Assembly: GCA_000336895.1 (NCBI GenBank)
Contig: AOLX01000014.1
Location: 96,580-160,579 of the forward strand
Direction of reading: 5' to 3'
Source of the DNA: Haloarcula argentinensis DSM 12282
GTDB lineage: Archaea > Halobacteriota > Halobacteria > Halobacteriales > Haloarculaceae
Length of the DNA: 64,000 bases
Shown here piece by piece: positions 54,205-62,825 of the stretch. The notes below the pieces were generated by a model. The model searched no databases, was not told the origin of the DNA, and saw nothing but the letters and a program-made list of their open reading frames with translations. The position numbers were made by a program, and so were the translations under genes. The stretch's first letter is position 1, and each line of letters begins with the position of its first letter.

Positions 54205-54288
54205 GCGAGGGTAGCCAAGCCAGGAAACGGCGGCGGACTCAAGATCCGCTCCCGTAGGGGTCCAAGGGTTCAAATCCCTTCCCTCGCA
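54205..54288 (+). tRNA. tRNA-Leu(CAA)
   Basis: 84 nt with the long variable arm expected for Leu (TCCCGTAGGGGT). The acceptor stem GCGAGGG/CCCTCGC has discriminator A. The anticodon stem GCGGA/TCCGC encloses CTCAAGA, giving CAA. The T arm is AAGGG-TTCAAAT-CCCTT. No intron is present and CCA is not encoded. Its last 21 bases recur 110 bp downstream, the usual sign of integration at a tRNA 3' end. Confidence 0.95.
54268..54288 (+). repeat. att-like repeat, copy in tRNA-Leu
   Basis: The 3' 21 bp of tRNA-Leu, from the GTTCAAAT of the T loop to the discriminator base. It is an exact direct repeat of 54378-54398. Confidence 0.7.
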
Positions 54289-54377
54289 TCGCATAGGGGC
54301 CGCACAGCGCGGCGCTGAAGGATGCACGCGGAAGGGTTTGAACGAGAGAAGGCGGGGCGGTTGCCCGCCTCCGCGTA

Positions 54378-54398
54378 GTTCAAATCCCTTCCCTCGCA
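54378..54398 (+). repeat. att-like repeat, second copy of the tRNA-Leu 3' end
   Basis: An exact 21-bp copy of 54268-54288 that is not part of a complete tRNA. It ends CCCTCGCA like the gene. Confidence 0.7.
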
Positions 54399-54530
54399 CT
54401 GTTGGACCGACACGGTCCCTCGCAAACAGTGAGCGGCCTTCGTCACGGTCGTGAGTACGCCATCGACCCCGATGGTGTCTCGCTGCGAAGACGACGGCCG
54501 ACCGGTGCCGGAAGACTCGCACGGAGCGAT

Positions 54531-54541
54531 CTTCCCTCGCA
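54531..54541 (+). repeat. partial third copy of the tRNA-Leu 3' end
   Basis: CTTCCCTCGCA matches the last 11 bases of tRNA-Leu. A shorter match, TCCCTCGCA, lies at 54416-54424. Each could be a chance match, but four in 340 bp is suggestive. Confidence 0.4.
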
Positions 54542-55015
54542 ATTCTCCGAACCGATGTACCAGAGACGCGTCTCAGCGATACCGTTCACTATGCTCTGTC
54601 CAGACTGGATTCCGAGGAATGTCCGCCATGTCACAATCGGCCGAAAACAAGTCGATGCCATGTTTCCGAGTATTCGTTGGGACCGGGTGGAATCGCGGCG
54701 CACACATTTAGCCACCCCTCGGTAACTAGCCTGTGACGCCTGACCGATGAGCCGACTCTCTAATAAATTGTACCAGATCAGTTCAATAAGTACAACTCTA
54801 AACACAGGCTACAGTTACTGAGATACTATATAGACTCTTTTACCATCGGTTAATTACCATCTTATCTGTAGCTATTTGTCATAAACCAATAACTGCAGAA
54901 AAACAGTCAATTATACTCCAGTTCATAGTATATGTCGGTATAGAGGGCTTGAGAGGGTCCGAAAATAGTACCGCTGCACAAGAAATATATCACAGGCTTC
55001 AGTAATGTTTCTGTA

Positions 55016-56332
55016 ATGGTAAAAACACCAATAATAAAACCGACTGTCATCTTCGTCATGGCAGTCGCGTTGGTACTCGCTGGTCCGTTATCAGTGACGA
55101 CCACTGCTGGGGCAACCCCAGTTGCTGAGAGCCAGTCGATCTCAGTGACCGAAAACGTCGACGTGTGGGAGCGGTCCCCGCTCACGCTTCGAACGACGTC
55201 AGAAGGGCCGACCACGATAGTGGCACCGCGGACGTTCATCAACGTCGAATCAGCTGCGACTGGCGACTTACCGCTCAACAAGCGGACGGTGACGATCCAT
55301 GAGCGCAACGAGTCGATAAACATGTCCTTCGAACCAAGGATCGGCGCTGGAACGAGAGCACTCGCCGGCGACGAGGCGCAACTGCTGGCTGTCAAGTTGG
55401 ATGAAGCACCGACTACGGCAGGGGTAAACGCCAGCAACATTTCCGGCGCTTCCCTCGAAGATGTCTTCGCAAATAACTCGGACACTACGTCATCGGAGCT
55501 ACTCGATGACGCGGAAGGCGCCGACACGATAGACGAGGATGGCGAACTGCAGGCGTCCTACACCCCCGAATCGGGCGGCGCATACGGCTTCGTTCTGGTG
55601 ACTGTCGACGAGGGTGATGACGGGCTATCGGTGTCGGACGGCAACGTCTCCGTCAAGGGGAACGTGACCGTCGTCGGCGTCGAACAGGCCGTGGTGCAGG
55701 ACAACGCCTCGAACGTCGAGCGGACCCAGAACCCGGTCAACCCTGGTGATAACGTCACGCTGGCTGTCGACACTGAGATGGAAGATGAAAACGCCACCCA
55801 CGCGGTCCTGCTGGTCCGACAGGGCGAACTCCAGCGGCAGTCGAGCACGGTGACCGTATCGGGCGAACTGAACGAGAGTTTCTCCGCTGACCAGGTCTCC
55901 GTCGAGAATTCCTTCGATGCCGTCAGCGGTGTTGGAACGGTCGGGAGCAACACTAGACTGGGGAGTTTCAGCCTCTCCGAGAACCAGTTGATACCTGCGA
56001 TCGGGTTACCGGGGCTGTTCGGCACGGTGGTTTCCGAAGCCGAATCGGACGCTGACGGAGACGTTATCCATGCCTCTACAACGATTATCAGCGGTGACGC
56101 TGACGCCAACGTGACGGTCCAGACCCTGGATTCCTGGCCAAACGGTGCGTATCAATACGTCCACGTCGCAGTCGGTAACGAAACCGGGACTATCAACTCG
56201 GACACCGGCACGGTGGCAGTGAGTCCGGGCGGCGGCCCTGATAACGGTGGTAGCCCGGGCAACGGTGGCGGTCCTCCGGCCAACGGTAACGGACAGAATG
56301 ATACTGGAGACGACGAAGAGGACGCGGAATAA
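55016..56332 (+). CDS. secreted BGTF-type surface protein without C-terminal anchor
   Basis: A 438-residue exported protein. A hydrophobic signal (IFVMAVALVLAGPLSVTTTAGA) is followed by SISVTENVDVWERSPLTLRTTSEGPTT. Two beta-rich halves follow; the second (VTLAVDTEMEDENATHAVLLVRQGELQRQSSTVTVSGELNE and DQVSVENSFDAVSGVG) matches the BGTF surface domain of haloarchaeal secreted proteins. Many N-x-S/T sequons are present. It ends in a Gly/Asn/Pro-rich then acidic tail (TGDDEEDAE) with no PGF-CTERM or membrane helix, unlike its tandem paralogue, so it is probably released or held by partners. Confidence 0.85.
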   Translation: MVKTPIIKPTVIFVMAVALVLAGPLSVTTTAGATPVAESQSISVTENVDVWERSPLTLRTTSEGPTTIVAPRTFINVESAATGDLPLNKRTVTIHERNESINMSFEPRIGAGTRALAGDEAQLLAVKLDEAPTTAGVNASNISGASLEDVFANNSDTTSSELLDDAEGADTIDEDGELQASYTPESGGAYGFVLVTVDEGDDGLSVSDGNVSVKGNVTVVGVEQAVVQDNASNVERTQNPVNPGDNVTLAVDTEMEDENATHAVLLVRQGELQRQSSTVTVSGELNESFSADQVSVENSFDAVSGVGTVGSNTRLGSFSLSENQLIPAIGLPGLFGTVVSEAESDADGDVIHASTTIISGDADANVTVQTLDSWPNGAYQYVHVAVGNETGTINSDTGTVAVSPGGGPDNGGSPGNGGGPPANGNGQNDTGDDEEDAE

Positions 56333-56660
56333 CTGATCGGGGCGGCCTTCACTGGTTGAGGCCACCGAACACAACACCTCTTTGTGCGCCGACGTGTGCG
56401 GACTCTACTCAATGACACAGAAAATATTGGCTAATTGATGTTAAACCCGGGCCCGTTGTCGAGTCCTTACTATCAAAAACACGTCAACTCGGACCGTTTT
56501 CACAAATACGAATAGGGTAACTTATCGGGACAAGATCCATGATTCGCGCTGTAAAATTCCCAGACAGTGTCTACATGTTTTGTAACCTTGATATGATACT
56601 GTGTACCGTCGAATGTCACTGCATAAGAATTATACCATACCCCTCCGAAAAAATTCAGTA
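56333..56660. other. intergenic between tandem surface-protein genes
   Basis: Non-coding. A weak inverted repeat, GGCCT-N10-AGGCC (56344-56363), could end the upstream transcript. The right half is A+T-rich and probably contains the promoter of the next gene. Confidence 0.35.
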
Positions 56661-58217
56661 ATGCATAAAACAACAAAAGGAAAACGAACTGTAATTTGTG
56701 CGATTACAGTGCTGCTGGTGTTAGCCGCGCCCTTGTCGGTAACGTCGGCAGCGGCAACGCCAGTCGATGAAGAGCAAACGAGAGCAGTGACGGAAAACGT
56801 GGATGTCTGGGAACGGTCGCTGCTCCCGCTTCGGACGTCCTCAACCGGCCCAACGACGATAGCAGCCCCGGAGACGTATATCAACATCGAGTCCGCCCAG
56901 ACCGGTGACGTCCCCCTCAACAGAGAAGAGTACACGATTCACGAAACGGGCGAATCAGTGGATCTGACGTTCGAATCAACGACCGGTGCTGGAACGACGG
57001 GACTTGCCGGCGATGAGGCGCAACTGCTCGCTGTCAGACTTTCTGAAGACCCATCTGCGTCCGGGTTTAGCGAAGGAAGTATCAGAACCGATCTGGTTGA
57101 TATCTTTACGAACGATTCCAACGCCAACTCGGTCGAACTGCTAGATGACGCGGAAGGGGTCGGTTCGATAGACAATAACGGGGTGCTCGAAACGTCGTAC
57201 ACACCTGACTCGGGTGGTGCCTACGGCTTTATCCTGGTCACTGTCGATGACGGACAGGGCCTGTCCGTTTCGGACAACAATGTTTCGACCGACGGGAATG
57301 TGACCGTCGTCGGCGTCGAACAAACCCTGGTTCAGGAAAGCGCGTCTACGGTCGATGCCCCCTCCGACAATATCACCGCTGGCGACAACGTCTCGCTCGA
57401 TATCGAGACCGAACTGGACGACGATTCTGTCACACACGCCGTGCTGGTACTCGACGAGGACGAACTCCAACAGCGGACGAGCACCGTCCGTGTGACCGGC
57501 GAACTCGGTGAGAACTTCTCCGAAGACCAGGTCACGGTCGAGAACTCTTTCGACGGTGTCAACGGCGTCTCGTCAACCGATGACGACGCCACTTTCGATG
57601 TGGACACGACGACGGCAGGAGCGATGCCGTCGGCGGGATTGGTCGGTTTGTTCGGATTCGTTCTCTCCGAAGCATCACCGGATTCGACCGGTGATGACGT
57701 GATGCATGCCTCGGCGACGACGGTATCTGATGCCCCCGATACGACCGTCGATGTCGAAACGCTCGACTCCTGGCCAAACGGGACGTACACGTACGTGCAC
57801 ATCGCCATTGGCGAAGACTCAGACGAGATCAACTCCGCCACCGGAACGGTCACACTGTCACAGTCGAACGAGACGGATTCGGGCGACGATGGCGACGATG
57901 ATGACAGTGACAGCGATGACGATGACGATAGCGACGACAACGACTCTGACGACGACAACGACTCCGATAACGAGAGTACTGAAGAAGACACGACGGACGA
58001 AGCGACGACTGACACTGAAACCGACGACGGCACCGAGACCGAAGACGGAACGGAACCGACGGAAACAGTTACGACCGCAGGAGGTGGGGCACAGCAACCC
58101 GATGAGACAGCCACAACTGGAACAGTCGAAACCACGGAATCGAGTGGTCCCGGTTTCACCGTCCTCGTCGCGGTGCTAGCACTGCTAGGTGCCGGGTTCC
58201 TGGCACGACGGGACTAA
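56661..58217 (+). CDS. BGTF-type surface glycoprotein with PGF-CTERM anchor
   Basis: A 518-residue paralogue of the preceding protein. Signal peptide: VICAITVLLVLAAPLSVTSAAA. The ectodomain has the same NVDVWERSLLPLRTSSTGPTT start and BGTF domain (ETELDDDSVTHAVLVLDEDELQQRTSTVRVTGELGE). From about 410 comes a very acidic Asp/Ser/Asn then Thr/Glu stalk of about 80 residues, a likely O-glycosylated spacer. The end SSGPGFTVLVAVLALLGAGFLARRD is a PGF-CTERM signal for archaeosortase ArtA, which cleaves and lipid-anchors surface proteins. ATG 56661 is chosen; a GTG 60 bp upstream is in frame. Confidence 0.9.
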   Translation: MHKTTKGKRTVICAITVLLVLAAPLSVTSAAATPVDEEQTRAVTENVDVWERSLLPLRTSSTGPTTIAAPETYINIESAQTGDVPLNREEYTIHETGESVDLTFESTTGAGTTGLAGDEAQLLAVRLSEDPSASGFSEGSIRTDLVDIFTNDSNANSVELLDDAEGVGSIDNNGVLETSYTPDSGGAYGFILVTVDDGQGLSVSDNNVSTDGNVTVVGVEQTLVQESASTVDAPSDNITAGDNVSLDIETELDDDSVTHAVLVLDEDELQQRTSTVRVTGELGENFSEDQVTVENSFDGVNGVSSTDDDATFDVDTTTAGAMPSAGLVGLFGFVLSEASPDSTGDDVMHASATTVSDAPDTTVDVETLDSWPNGTYTYVHIAIGEDSDEINSATGTVTLSQSNETDSGDDGDDDDSDSDDDDDSDDNDSDDDNDSDNESTEEDTTDEATTDTETDDGTETEDGTEPTETVTTAGGGAQQPDETATTGTVETTESSGPGFTVLVAVLALLGAGFLARRD

Positions 58218-58376
58218 CGAACTCGACAGGTTACGCAGCGGCTTCGGTTATTCTCTGACGCGATTTCTTTCCCCGCTGTATACCAATCCGAACTCTACGT
58301 TTTCCGGATAACTGAACTATCATGTCGCTAGCGGTTGCAGACACAATGTTGCTGAAAGGGATAATTTTATGAAATT

Positions 58377-58388
58377 TTACATATAACA
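58377..58388 (+). promoter_or_regulatory. TATA box of the 46-aa zinc-ribbon gene
   Basis: TTACATATAACA is centred about 27 bp before the ATG at 58410, predicting a leaderless transcript. Confidence 0.5.
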
Positions 58389-58409
58389 TGACTGTGTAAG
58401 GTACATACA

Positions 58410-58550
58410 ATGGGGGACTACGCAAAGCCATCTCGTGCGGCGAAAATCAAGTGCATCAAGTGTAACTCACCGGTTGTGCTCACCGTTGACGAAGAGTACA
58501 TCTGTGTCGACTGCGGCGAAACGCCGATCGAATCCGCGGCCCCAGTCTGA
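58410..58550 (+). CDS. small zinc-ribbon protein, 46 aa
   Basis: A 46-residue protein starting MGDYAKPSRAAKIKC. Two Cys pairs, C15-x2-C18 (CIKC) and C33-x2-C36 (CVDC), form a classic rubredoxin-like zinc ribbon. A clear TATA box at -27 makes expression likely despite the small size. Basic N-terminus and zinc ribbon suggest nucleic-acid or protein binding, but the role is unknown. It stands alone between the surface-protein genes and a minus-strand membrane-protein gene. Confidence 0.7.
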   Translation: MGDYAKPSRAAKIKCIKCNSPVVLTVDEEYICVDCGETPIESAAPV

Positions 58551-58706
58551 ACAGTCGTTTTCGTTTTAGCCGTCTCTCTCCAGTGTTGGGAACAGCAGGC
58601 ACGACCTCTGACGGATAGCCCGAAACCCGCCGCTTGAGACCCACTGCTTCAGTGGCAACGACTGCTGGCCGTGAACGTATTACCGTTGTGGTATTTCGGC
58701 TGGGAC

Positions 58707-59240
58707 CTACTCGTATCTCTGGTACACCGTCACGAGACTGTAGCTGACGGCCAGTCCGAAGACGATCAGGGTGACGGCAAGCGAGAGTAGACTGTCGGGC
58801 GAATGCGCCGCAAACGACAGCGTTCTATCGGGGTTTGCTGACAACAGCGGCCAGAACAGGTTCGGAAAGAAGTAGTAGTCAGTTCCGAGTCGCATGATCG
58901 GATAGAAGTCGCCGGCGATGTGCGAGAGGTAGCCGGCAGAAAACACCACTGCGTACCGCCCGTAGCTACGGTGGGCAGCCAGCAGTACAACGACGGTGAG
59001 GACGGGGAGCGAGATGACCAGCGAGTGGGCTAGCATACGCCCACTTGGAAGAATAGCGAACGTCCACGCGAGCGGCTTGTCGATTACGTCCGGGAGTTGC
59101 GTCGCAACAAGCAGGAGCAGTACCATCGGCCCGGACGGGAGGTGACGCCACCGAACCACCGTATATACCGTCAGCGGAACGGCTGCGAGGAGGAAGTGGC
59201 CTGTGGGGTACACCGTGAATTGAATGATCCGAGAAAACAA
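58707..59240 (-). CDS. YdjM-like (DUF457) inner-membrane metal-dependent hydrolase family protein (paralogue)
   Basis: A 177-residue membrane protein closely patterned on the one at 48022. Shared segments are PTGHFLLAAVPLTVY, TQLPDVIDKPLAW, ILPSGRMLAHSLV, LSHIAGDF and FWPLLS, with the same His/Asp positions expected to hold a metal at the membrane surface. About four helices are predicted. The start could be ATG 59240 or a later codon. The two copies lie 10 kb apart on opposite strands, so they arose by dispersed duplication or arrived independently. Confidence 0.85.
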   Translation of the reverse strand: MFSRIIQFTVYPTGHFLLAAVPLTVYTVVRWRHLPSGPMVLLLLVATQLPDVIDKPLAWTFAILPSGRMLAHSLVISLPVLTVVVLLAAHRSYGRYAVVFSAGYLSHIAGDFYPIMRLGTDYYFFPNLFWPLLSANPDRTLSFAAHSPDSLLSLAVTLIVFGLAVSYSLVTVYQRYE

Positions 59241-59330
59241 AAGCTGTTCGCCGGATTCGGTGTTCCGAGGGCGGGCAGCGGGACAGCCCCGTTTTATTTG
59301 GGCTAGCTCTGCCCTCTACGGGAACGTGGA

Positions 59331-60344
59331 TTAACCGGTTACGTTCACCCAGAGATGGACTTCCCGGTACGCGGTCGATTGGTCCACAGTCTCAGGTGGT
59401 GAACCGCGGTACAGCAGGTACTGGAGCCGAAGCCTGTCACCAGTCATTCTGGGTGTCACCTCGTGCTGACGGTGCCAAGTCTCGTTGTGTCCCAGCGTCG
59501 GCTGGAAACGCCGCAGTTCCGATCGTTCCCGAACCCGGGTCTCGTTGCCGACGCGTTCGACGCGCTGTAACTCGGCGATAACGGTGTACTCCGTCCGTTC
59601 GTGTTCTTGATTCCCGATACCGACGATCAACGAGCGACCGTCACCCTGTTGAAACTCCGTGGGATAGCCGTCAGCGACAAGTTCGCCGTCCTCGTCTTCG
59701 GTCAGCAGGTAGAACTCGCTGAACCGCTCGCCGTCCTTTGGTACTGTGACTGCGTAGCCAACGCTGGCGGCCGCAAGCAGGATGCTCAGGACCAATAGCA
59801 CGTTCAGGACCGCGTCCGTCCGTGAGGCCGGCGAGAACAACTCCGCACGTCCGGCACTGAGCCACGCACGGTACGGGACGCGAAACCGTTCATCGGCGGG
59901 CAACGCCCAGCGTCGAACAGCCGCGACAGCGGTCAACACGAGCGTCAGCCCGCTGAGTGACACGAGAATCGGAAGTAGGCGGATGCCCCACGGCGTGAAG
60001 TTCAACACCAGTCCGACCAGCGGAACGAGGGCGATACTGAGTCCGAACGAGAGTGCAGTCCGTTCGATCCCGTCAATCCCGTCAGCCTCGCGATTCGAGA
60101 CGGTTTCATCGTCAGCATTCGGGCCGCTCCCGGCCTCGGGAAACAGTGCCGCGATGAACGCATAGCCGGGGATGAAGAGGACAAACACGAGCCCGGCGAC
60201 GATGCGGACCGGCGTGTCGGAGACGACCGGCAGCAGGGCAGCCAGGTTCGTCAGAATCACCACGCCGATGACTCCTGCCAGATCGGCCGGGAGGTGGCGG
60301 AGTTGGCGCGGCAAGAGGAGTTTCCACGCCCTGGTTTCAGCCAT
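59331..60344 (-). CDS. DUF1616 family membrane protein
   Basis: A 337-residue protein. Two N-terminal helices (LAGVIGVVILTNLAALLPVV and VRIVAGLVFVLFIPGYAFIAALFPE), two more (ALSFGLSIALVPLVGLVLNFTPWGI and LLPILVSLSGLTLVLTAVAAVRRW) and a fifth (VLLVLSILLAAASVGYAV) precede a beta-rich domain of about 130 residues ending HLWVNVTG. FIPGYAFIAALFPE and LSFGLSIALVPLVGL are DUF1616 signatures. The function is unknown; in haloarchaea it is found near DUF4129, surface and glycosylation genes. It is divergent from the DUF4129-like gene across 128 bp. Confidence 0.88.
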   Translation of the reverse strand: MAETRAWKLLLPRQLRHLPADLAGVIGVVILTNLAALLPVVSDTPVRIVAGLVFVLFIPGYAFIAALFPEAGSGPNADDETVSNREADGIDGIERTALSFGLSIALVPLVGLVLNFTPWGIRLLPILVSLSGLTLVLTAVAAVRRWALPADERFRVPYRAWLSAGRAELFSPASRTDAVLNVLLVLSILLAAASVGYAVTVPKDGERFSEFYLLTEDEDGELVADGYPTEFQQGDGRSLIVGIGNQEHERTEYTVIAELQRVERVGNETRVRERSELRRFQPTLGHNETWHRQHEVTPRMTGDRLRLQYLLYRGSPPETVDQSTAYREVHLWVNVTG

Positions 60345-60442
60345 TAGCAGTGAGTCATGTCGGCGCGGTAAAAAAATAGCTGATTACGTCGCTTTCTGTC
60401 ACAGTATATGACTGCGACTGGTTCCGGTGAGGCAACCGAACG

Positions 60443-60451
60443 GGTTTTATC
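60443..60451 (+). promoter_or_regulatory. TATA box of the DUF4129-like gene
   Basis: GTTTTATCA is centred about 26 bp before the GTG at 60473. This supports leaderless initiation at that codon. Confidence 0.45.
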
Positions 60452-60472
60452 AAACCAGCAGAATAACTCGGT

Positions 60473-62632
60473 GTGTTCCGGAGCCAGTCGTGGGTCGTGC
60501 TGGTCACCCTGACAGTAGTAGGGCTCACAGTGGGCGCTGGTGGGGTGGCAGCGATGGGAGCTGACGACGGGGGTCCGGCTCTGAACCGGCAGGTGGAGCC
60601 GCCGACGGACGATAACGAGACGCAACAGGAAAACCCGGATTCGGTATCGGACGGCGAGTACAGTGACGAAACGGCCGCTTGGTTAGCCCGGACGATGGGA
60701 AGGCAGCTGGAAAACAGTAGTATTGCGCTGTCGAACGACCAGTACGACCAGGCACGGTCGGTCCTCGGCGACGACTACGACAAGCGCCTAGAGCAGTACG
60801 TCGAGATTGCCGGAGACACATCCTCGGATACGGACGATACTGCTGCGAGGGAGTTTGAGGCCGCGCGCGAGAACCAGCGGAATCTCACGAACGAGGTCCA
60901 GCGGTATCGGCAACAGTACGCGGCGTATCAGACAGCACGCGAGCGGGGTAACGAACGCGAGGCTCGTGTCACCGCGCGTGCGATGGAGCGAACGGCATCG
61001 AACATCAGCGACAGGAGCAACGAACTGAACCAGAATCTCGACCGGATCGAGAACGCGACGTCTGTCGACCTCTCTTCTGGACAGACTGAGATCAACGAGA
61101 CGACAGCGAACATCACGGCGACGCAGGCAGTTATCCGTGAAGAGACGCTCGTCGGGACGACACTCACGGTTCAGGCGATCGATTCGACTGCATCGTTTAG
61201 CGACCCCGGAACGGTCTCCGGGCAGATACAGACTGAGAACGGCTCGGTCGTCGCGGACGAGGCGGTCGAACTCAGGATCGAGAATCGGACGCGGACTGTA
61301 CAGACTGATTCGAGCGGCGTGTTCGAAACGCAGTACCGGCCACGCTCGGCCAGGCTCGGGTCACAATCCGTGCGGGTCGAGTACGTCCCGGATGCCGACT
61401 CGGTGTACCTGTCCGACAACGCCACGTTCGCGATTGACGTACAACAGGTGACCCCGGACGTGACGAGCGAAATTGCGCCGGAGACGGTGGGGTACGGCGA
61501 CCGACTCAACGCCACAGCGTCCGTGACAGTCGGGTTGAGTGGTGTCGACGAGATACCAGTTAAGTTCGCCATTGGTGATACCGTCGTCGCACGGACGACG
61601 ACCGCACCGAACGGCACCGCCACAGAAACGATCCGACTCCCGGCGTCGATAAACGACGGTGATCGTCGGGTTATCGCCCGGATTCCGTATGAGAACCGAG
61701 CGATAGCGGGCGCACAGTCGGAAACCCCTGTTGTCGTCGCCGAAACCCGAACGACTCTCTCAGTGAGTGCATCACGCGCGGATGATGGGATCCTCGTCCG
61801 GGGGCAACTCCAGAGTGGTGCCGGGGACCCTGTCGCGGGTCGCCCGGTGCGGCTGCAGGTCGGTGCTGGCGGAACCCAACTCGTCGAGACGGACCGAGAC
61901 GGGTCCTTCCAGACTGTCCTTGGGGATCTACAGAACAACGAGTCAGTTAGGGTTACCGCCACGTACGAGGAACCGAGTTCGAACCTCGGTAACGCGACCG
62001 CAACGACAACGCTGGCCGCAGGATCCGGCGGCGGCAACCCACCGGTCGGCTCCGATTCGGACGGCGATCTGCTTATTGATTCCCTGGTAGCGATACTGTT
62101 CGGCTCTGACGAAAACCCGGACGTAGCCTTTGGGAGCGGAATCATCGGATACAGCTGGCTGCCCGTTCTAGGCGGCGGGTTAGCGCTTGCAGTTGTCGCC
62201 GCTGCGTGGCTTGTCGTGTCACGGGTCCGCCAATCTGAGGAGGTGAACACGACTGCTCCAGTGGAGGCAACTGAGACATCGGTGAGCGGACCCGACCAGG
62301 AGACGACGCCACCGAACGCGACGAGTCCGACGTTCGAGGACCGTGTCGAGACGTCTCTGGCTAGCGAGAATTACGACGCCGCAGCGATGGTAGCGTACAC
62401 CGCAGTCCACGACGAGCTAGCGGTGGAAAACGGTATTGACGAGGGGGCGACACACTGGGAACTCCTCCAGCAGAGTCAGGAGCACGGCGTTCCCGAGGAA
62501 CGGATGACGGATATCGAAACGGTTGTCGAAGCCTTTGAGACGGCAGCGTTCGCACCGACATCGGTTGATCCGTCACGCGCGGAAGCGGCCGTCGAACGTG
62601 CCCGTAAGATCAAGTCGAACGGGGACTCGTGA
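60473..62632 (+). CDS. membrane-anchored protein with coiled coil, Ig-like repeats and C-terminal DUF4129 domain
   Basis: A 719-residue protein starting at GTG 60473. A signal peptide (VVLVTLTVVGLTVGAGGVAA) leads to an acidic segment and a helical, coiled-coil part (about 60-200). Ig-like or carboxypeptidase-regulatory-like beta repeats follow (for example VSGQIQTENGSVVADEAVELRIENRTRTV and VRGQLQSGAGDPVAGRPVRLQVG). A transmembrane helix (about 558-582) precedes a cytoplasmic DUF4129-type helical domain (AAMVAYTAVHDELAVENGIDEGATHWEL). Haloarchaea often encode DUF4129 proteins with transglutaminase, MoxR ATPase and DUF58 genes. Those partners are not in this window. Confidence 0.82.
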   Translation: MFRSQSWVVLVTLTVVGLTVGAGGVAAMGADDGGPALNRQVEPPTDDNETQQENPDSVSDGEYSDETAAWLARTMGRQLENSSIALSNDQYDQARSVLGDDYDKRLEQYVEIAGDTSSDTDDTAAREFEAARENQRNLTNEVQRYRQQYAAYQTARERGNEREARVTARAMERTASNISDRSNELNQNLDRIENATSVDLSSGQTEINETTANITATQAVIREETLVGTTLTVQAIDSTASFSDPGTVSGQIQTENGSVVADEAVELRIENRTRTVQTDSSGVFETQYRPRSARLGSQSVRVEYVPDADSVYLSDNATFAIDVQQVTPDVTSEIAPETVGYGDRLNATASVTVGLSGVDEIPVKFAIGDTVVARTTTAPNGTATETIRLPASINDGDRRVIARIPYENRAIAGAQSETPVVVAETRTTLSVSASRADDGILVRGQLQSGAGDPVAGRPVRLQVGAGGTQLVETDRDGSFQTVLGDLQNNESVRVTATYEEPSSNLGNATATTTLAAGSGGGNPPVGSDSDGDLLIDSLVAILFGSDENPDVAFGSGIIGYSWLPVLGGGLALAVVAAAWLVVSRVRQSEEVNTTAPVEATETSVSGPDQETTPPNATSPTFEDRVETSLASENYDAAAMVAYTAVHDELAVENGIDEGATHWELLQQSQEHGVPEERMTDIETVVEAFETAAFAPTSVDPSRAEAAVERARKIKSNGDS

Positions 62633-62825
62633 CCCGCTGGTCGCCTCTCTATAACACAATCTATCTGACATGTCGGACCAGTCCAGCCGCTTCTGTCCAC
62701 CGGGTCGAACGAGTTTCTGGAGGTGGCTAGCGGTAGCCGTCTCCGGATGATTGGCTGTAACGGCGGCCGAGTCGCCCGTCGAAATGCGGTAACTATCTTA
62801 CACCCACCCGCTGTAGGACCCGTCA

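Larger units (their letters stand above)
54289..55015. other. integration-scar region downstream of tRNA-Leu, no gene
   Basis: No gene is supported in these 727 bp. The first 260 bp carry one exact and two partial copies of the tRNA-Leu 3' end. They also carry an inverted imperfect copy, GGAAGGGTTTGAAC (about 54330-54343). Together these look like remains of repeated integration and excision. From about 54770 the DNA is A+T-rich up to the surface-protein gene at 55016. Confidence 0.5.

Noticed and set aside
54270..54805. short open frames over the tRNA-Leu scar
   Set aside because: They translate tRNA 3'-end copies and GC-rich filler; no coding character.
57332..58159. 275-codon Ser/Val-rich minus-strand frame
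   Set aside because: It is the complement of the acidic Asp/Ser/Thr stalk and BGTF coding sequence; composition simply mirrors GAC/TCG codons.
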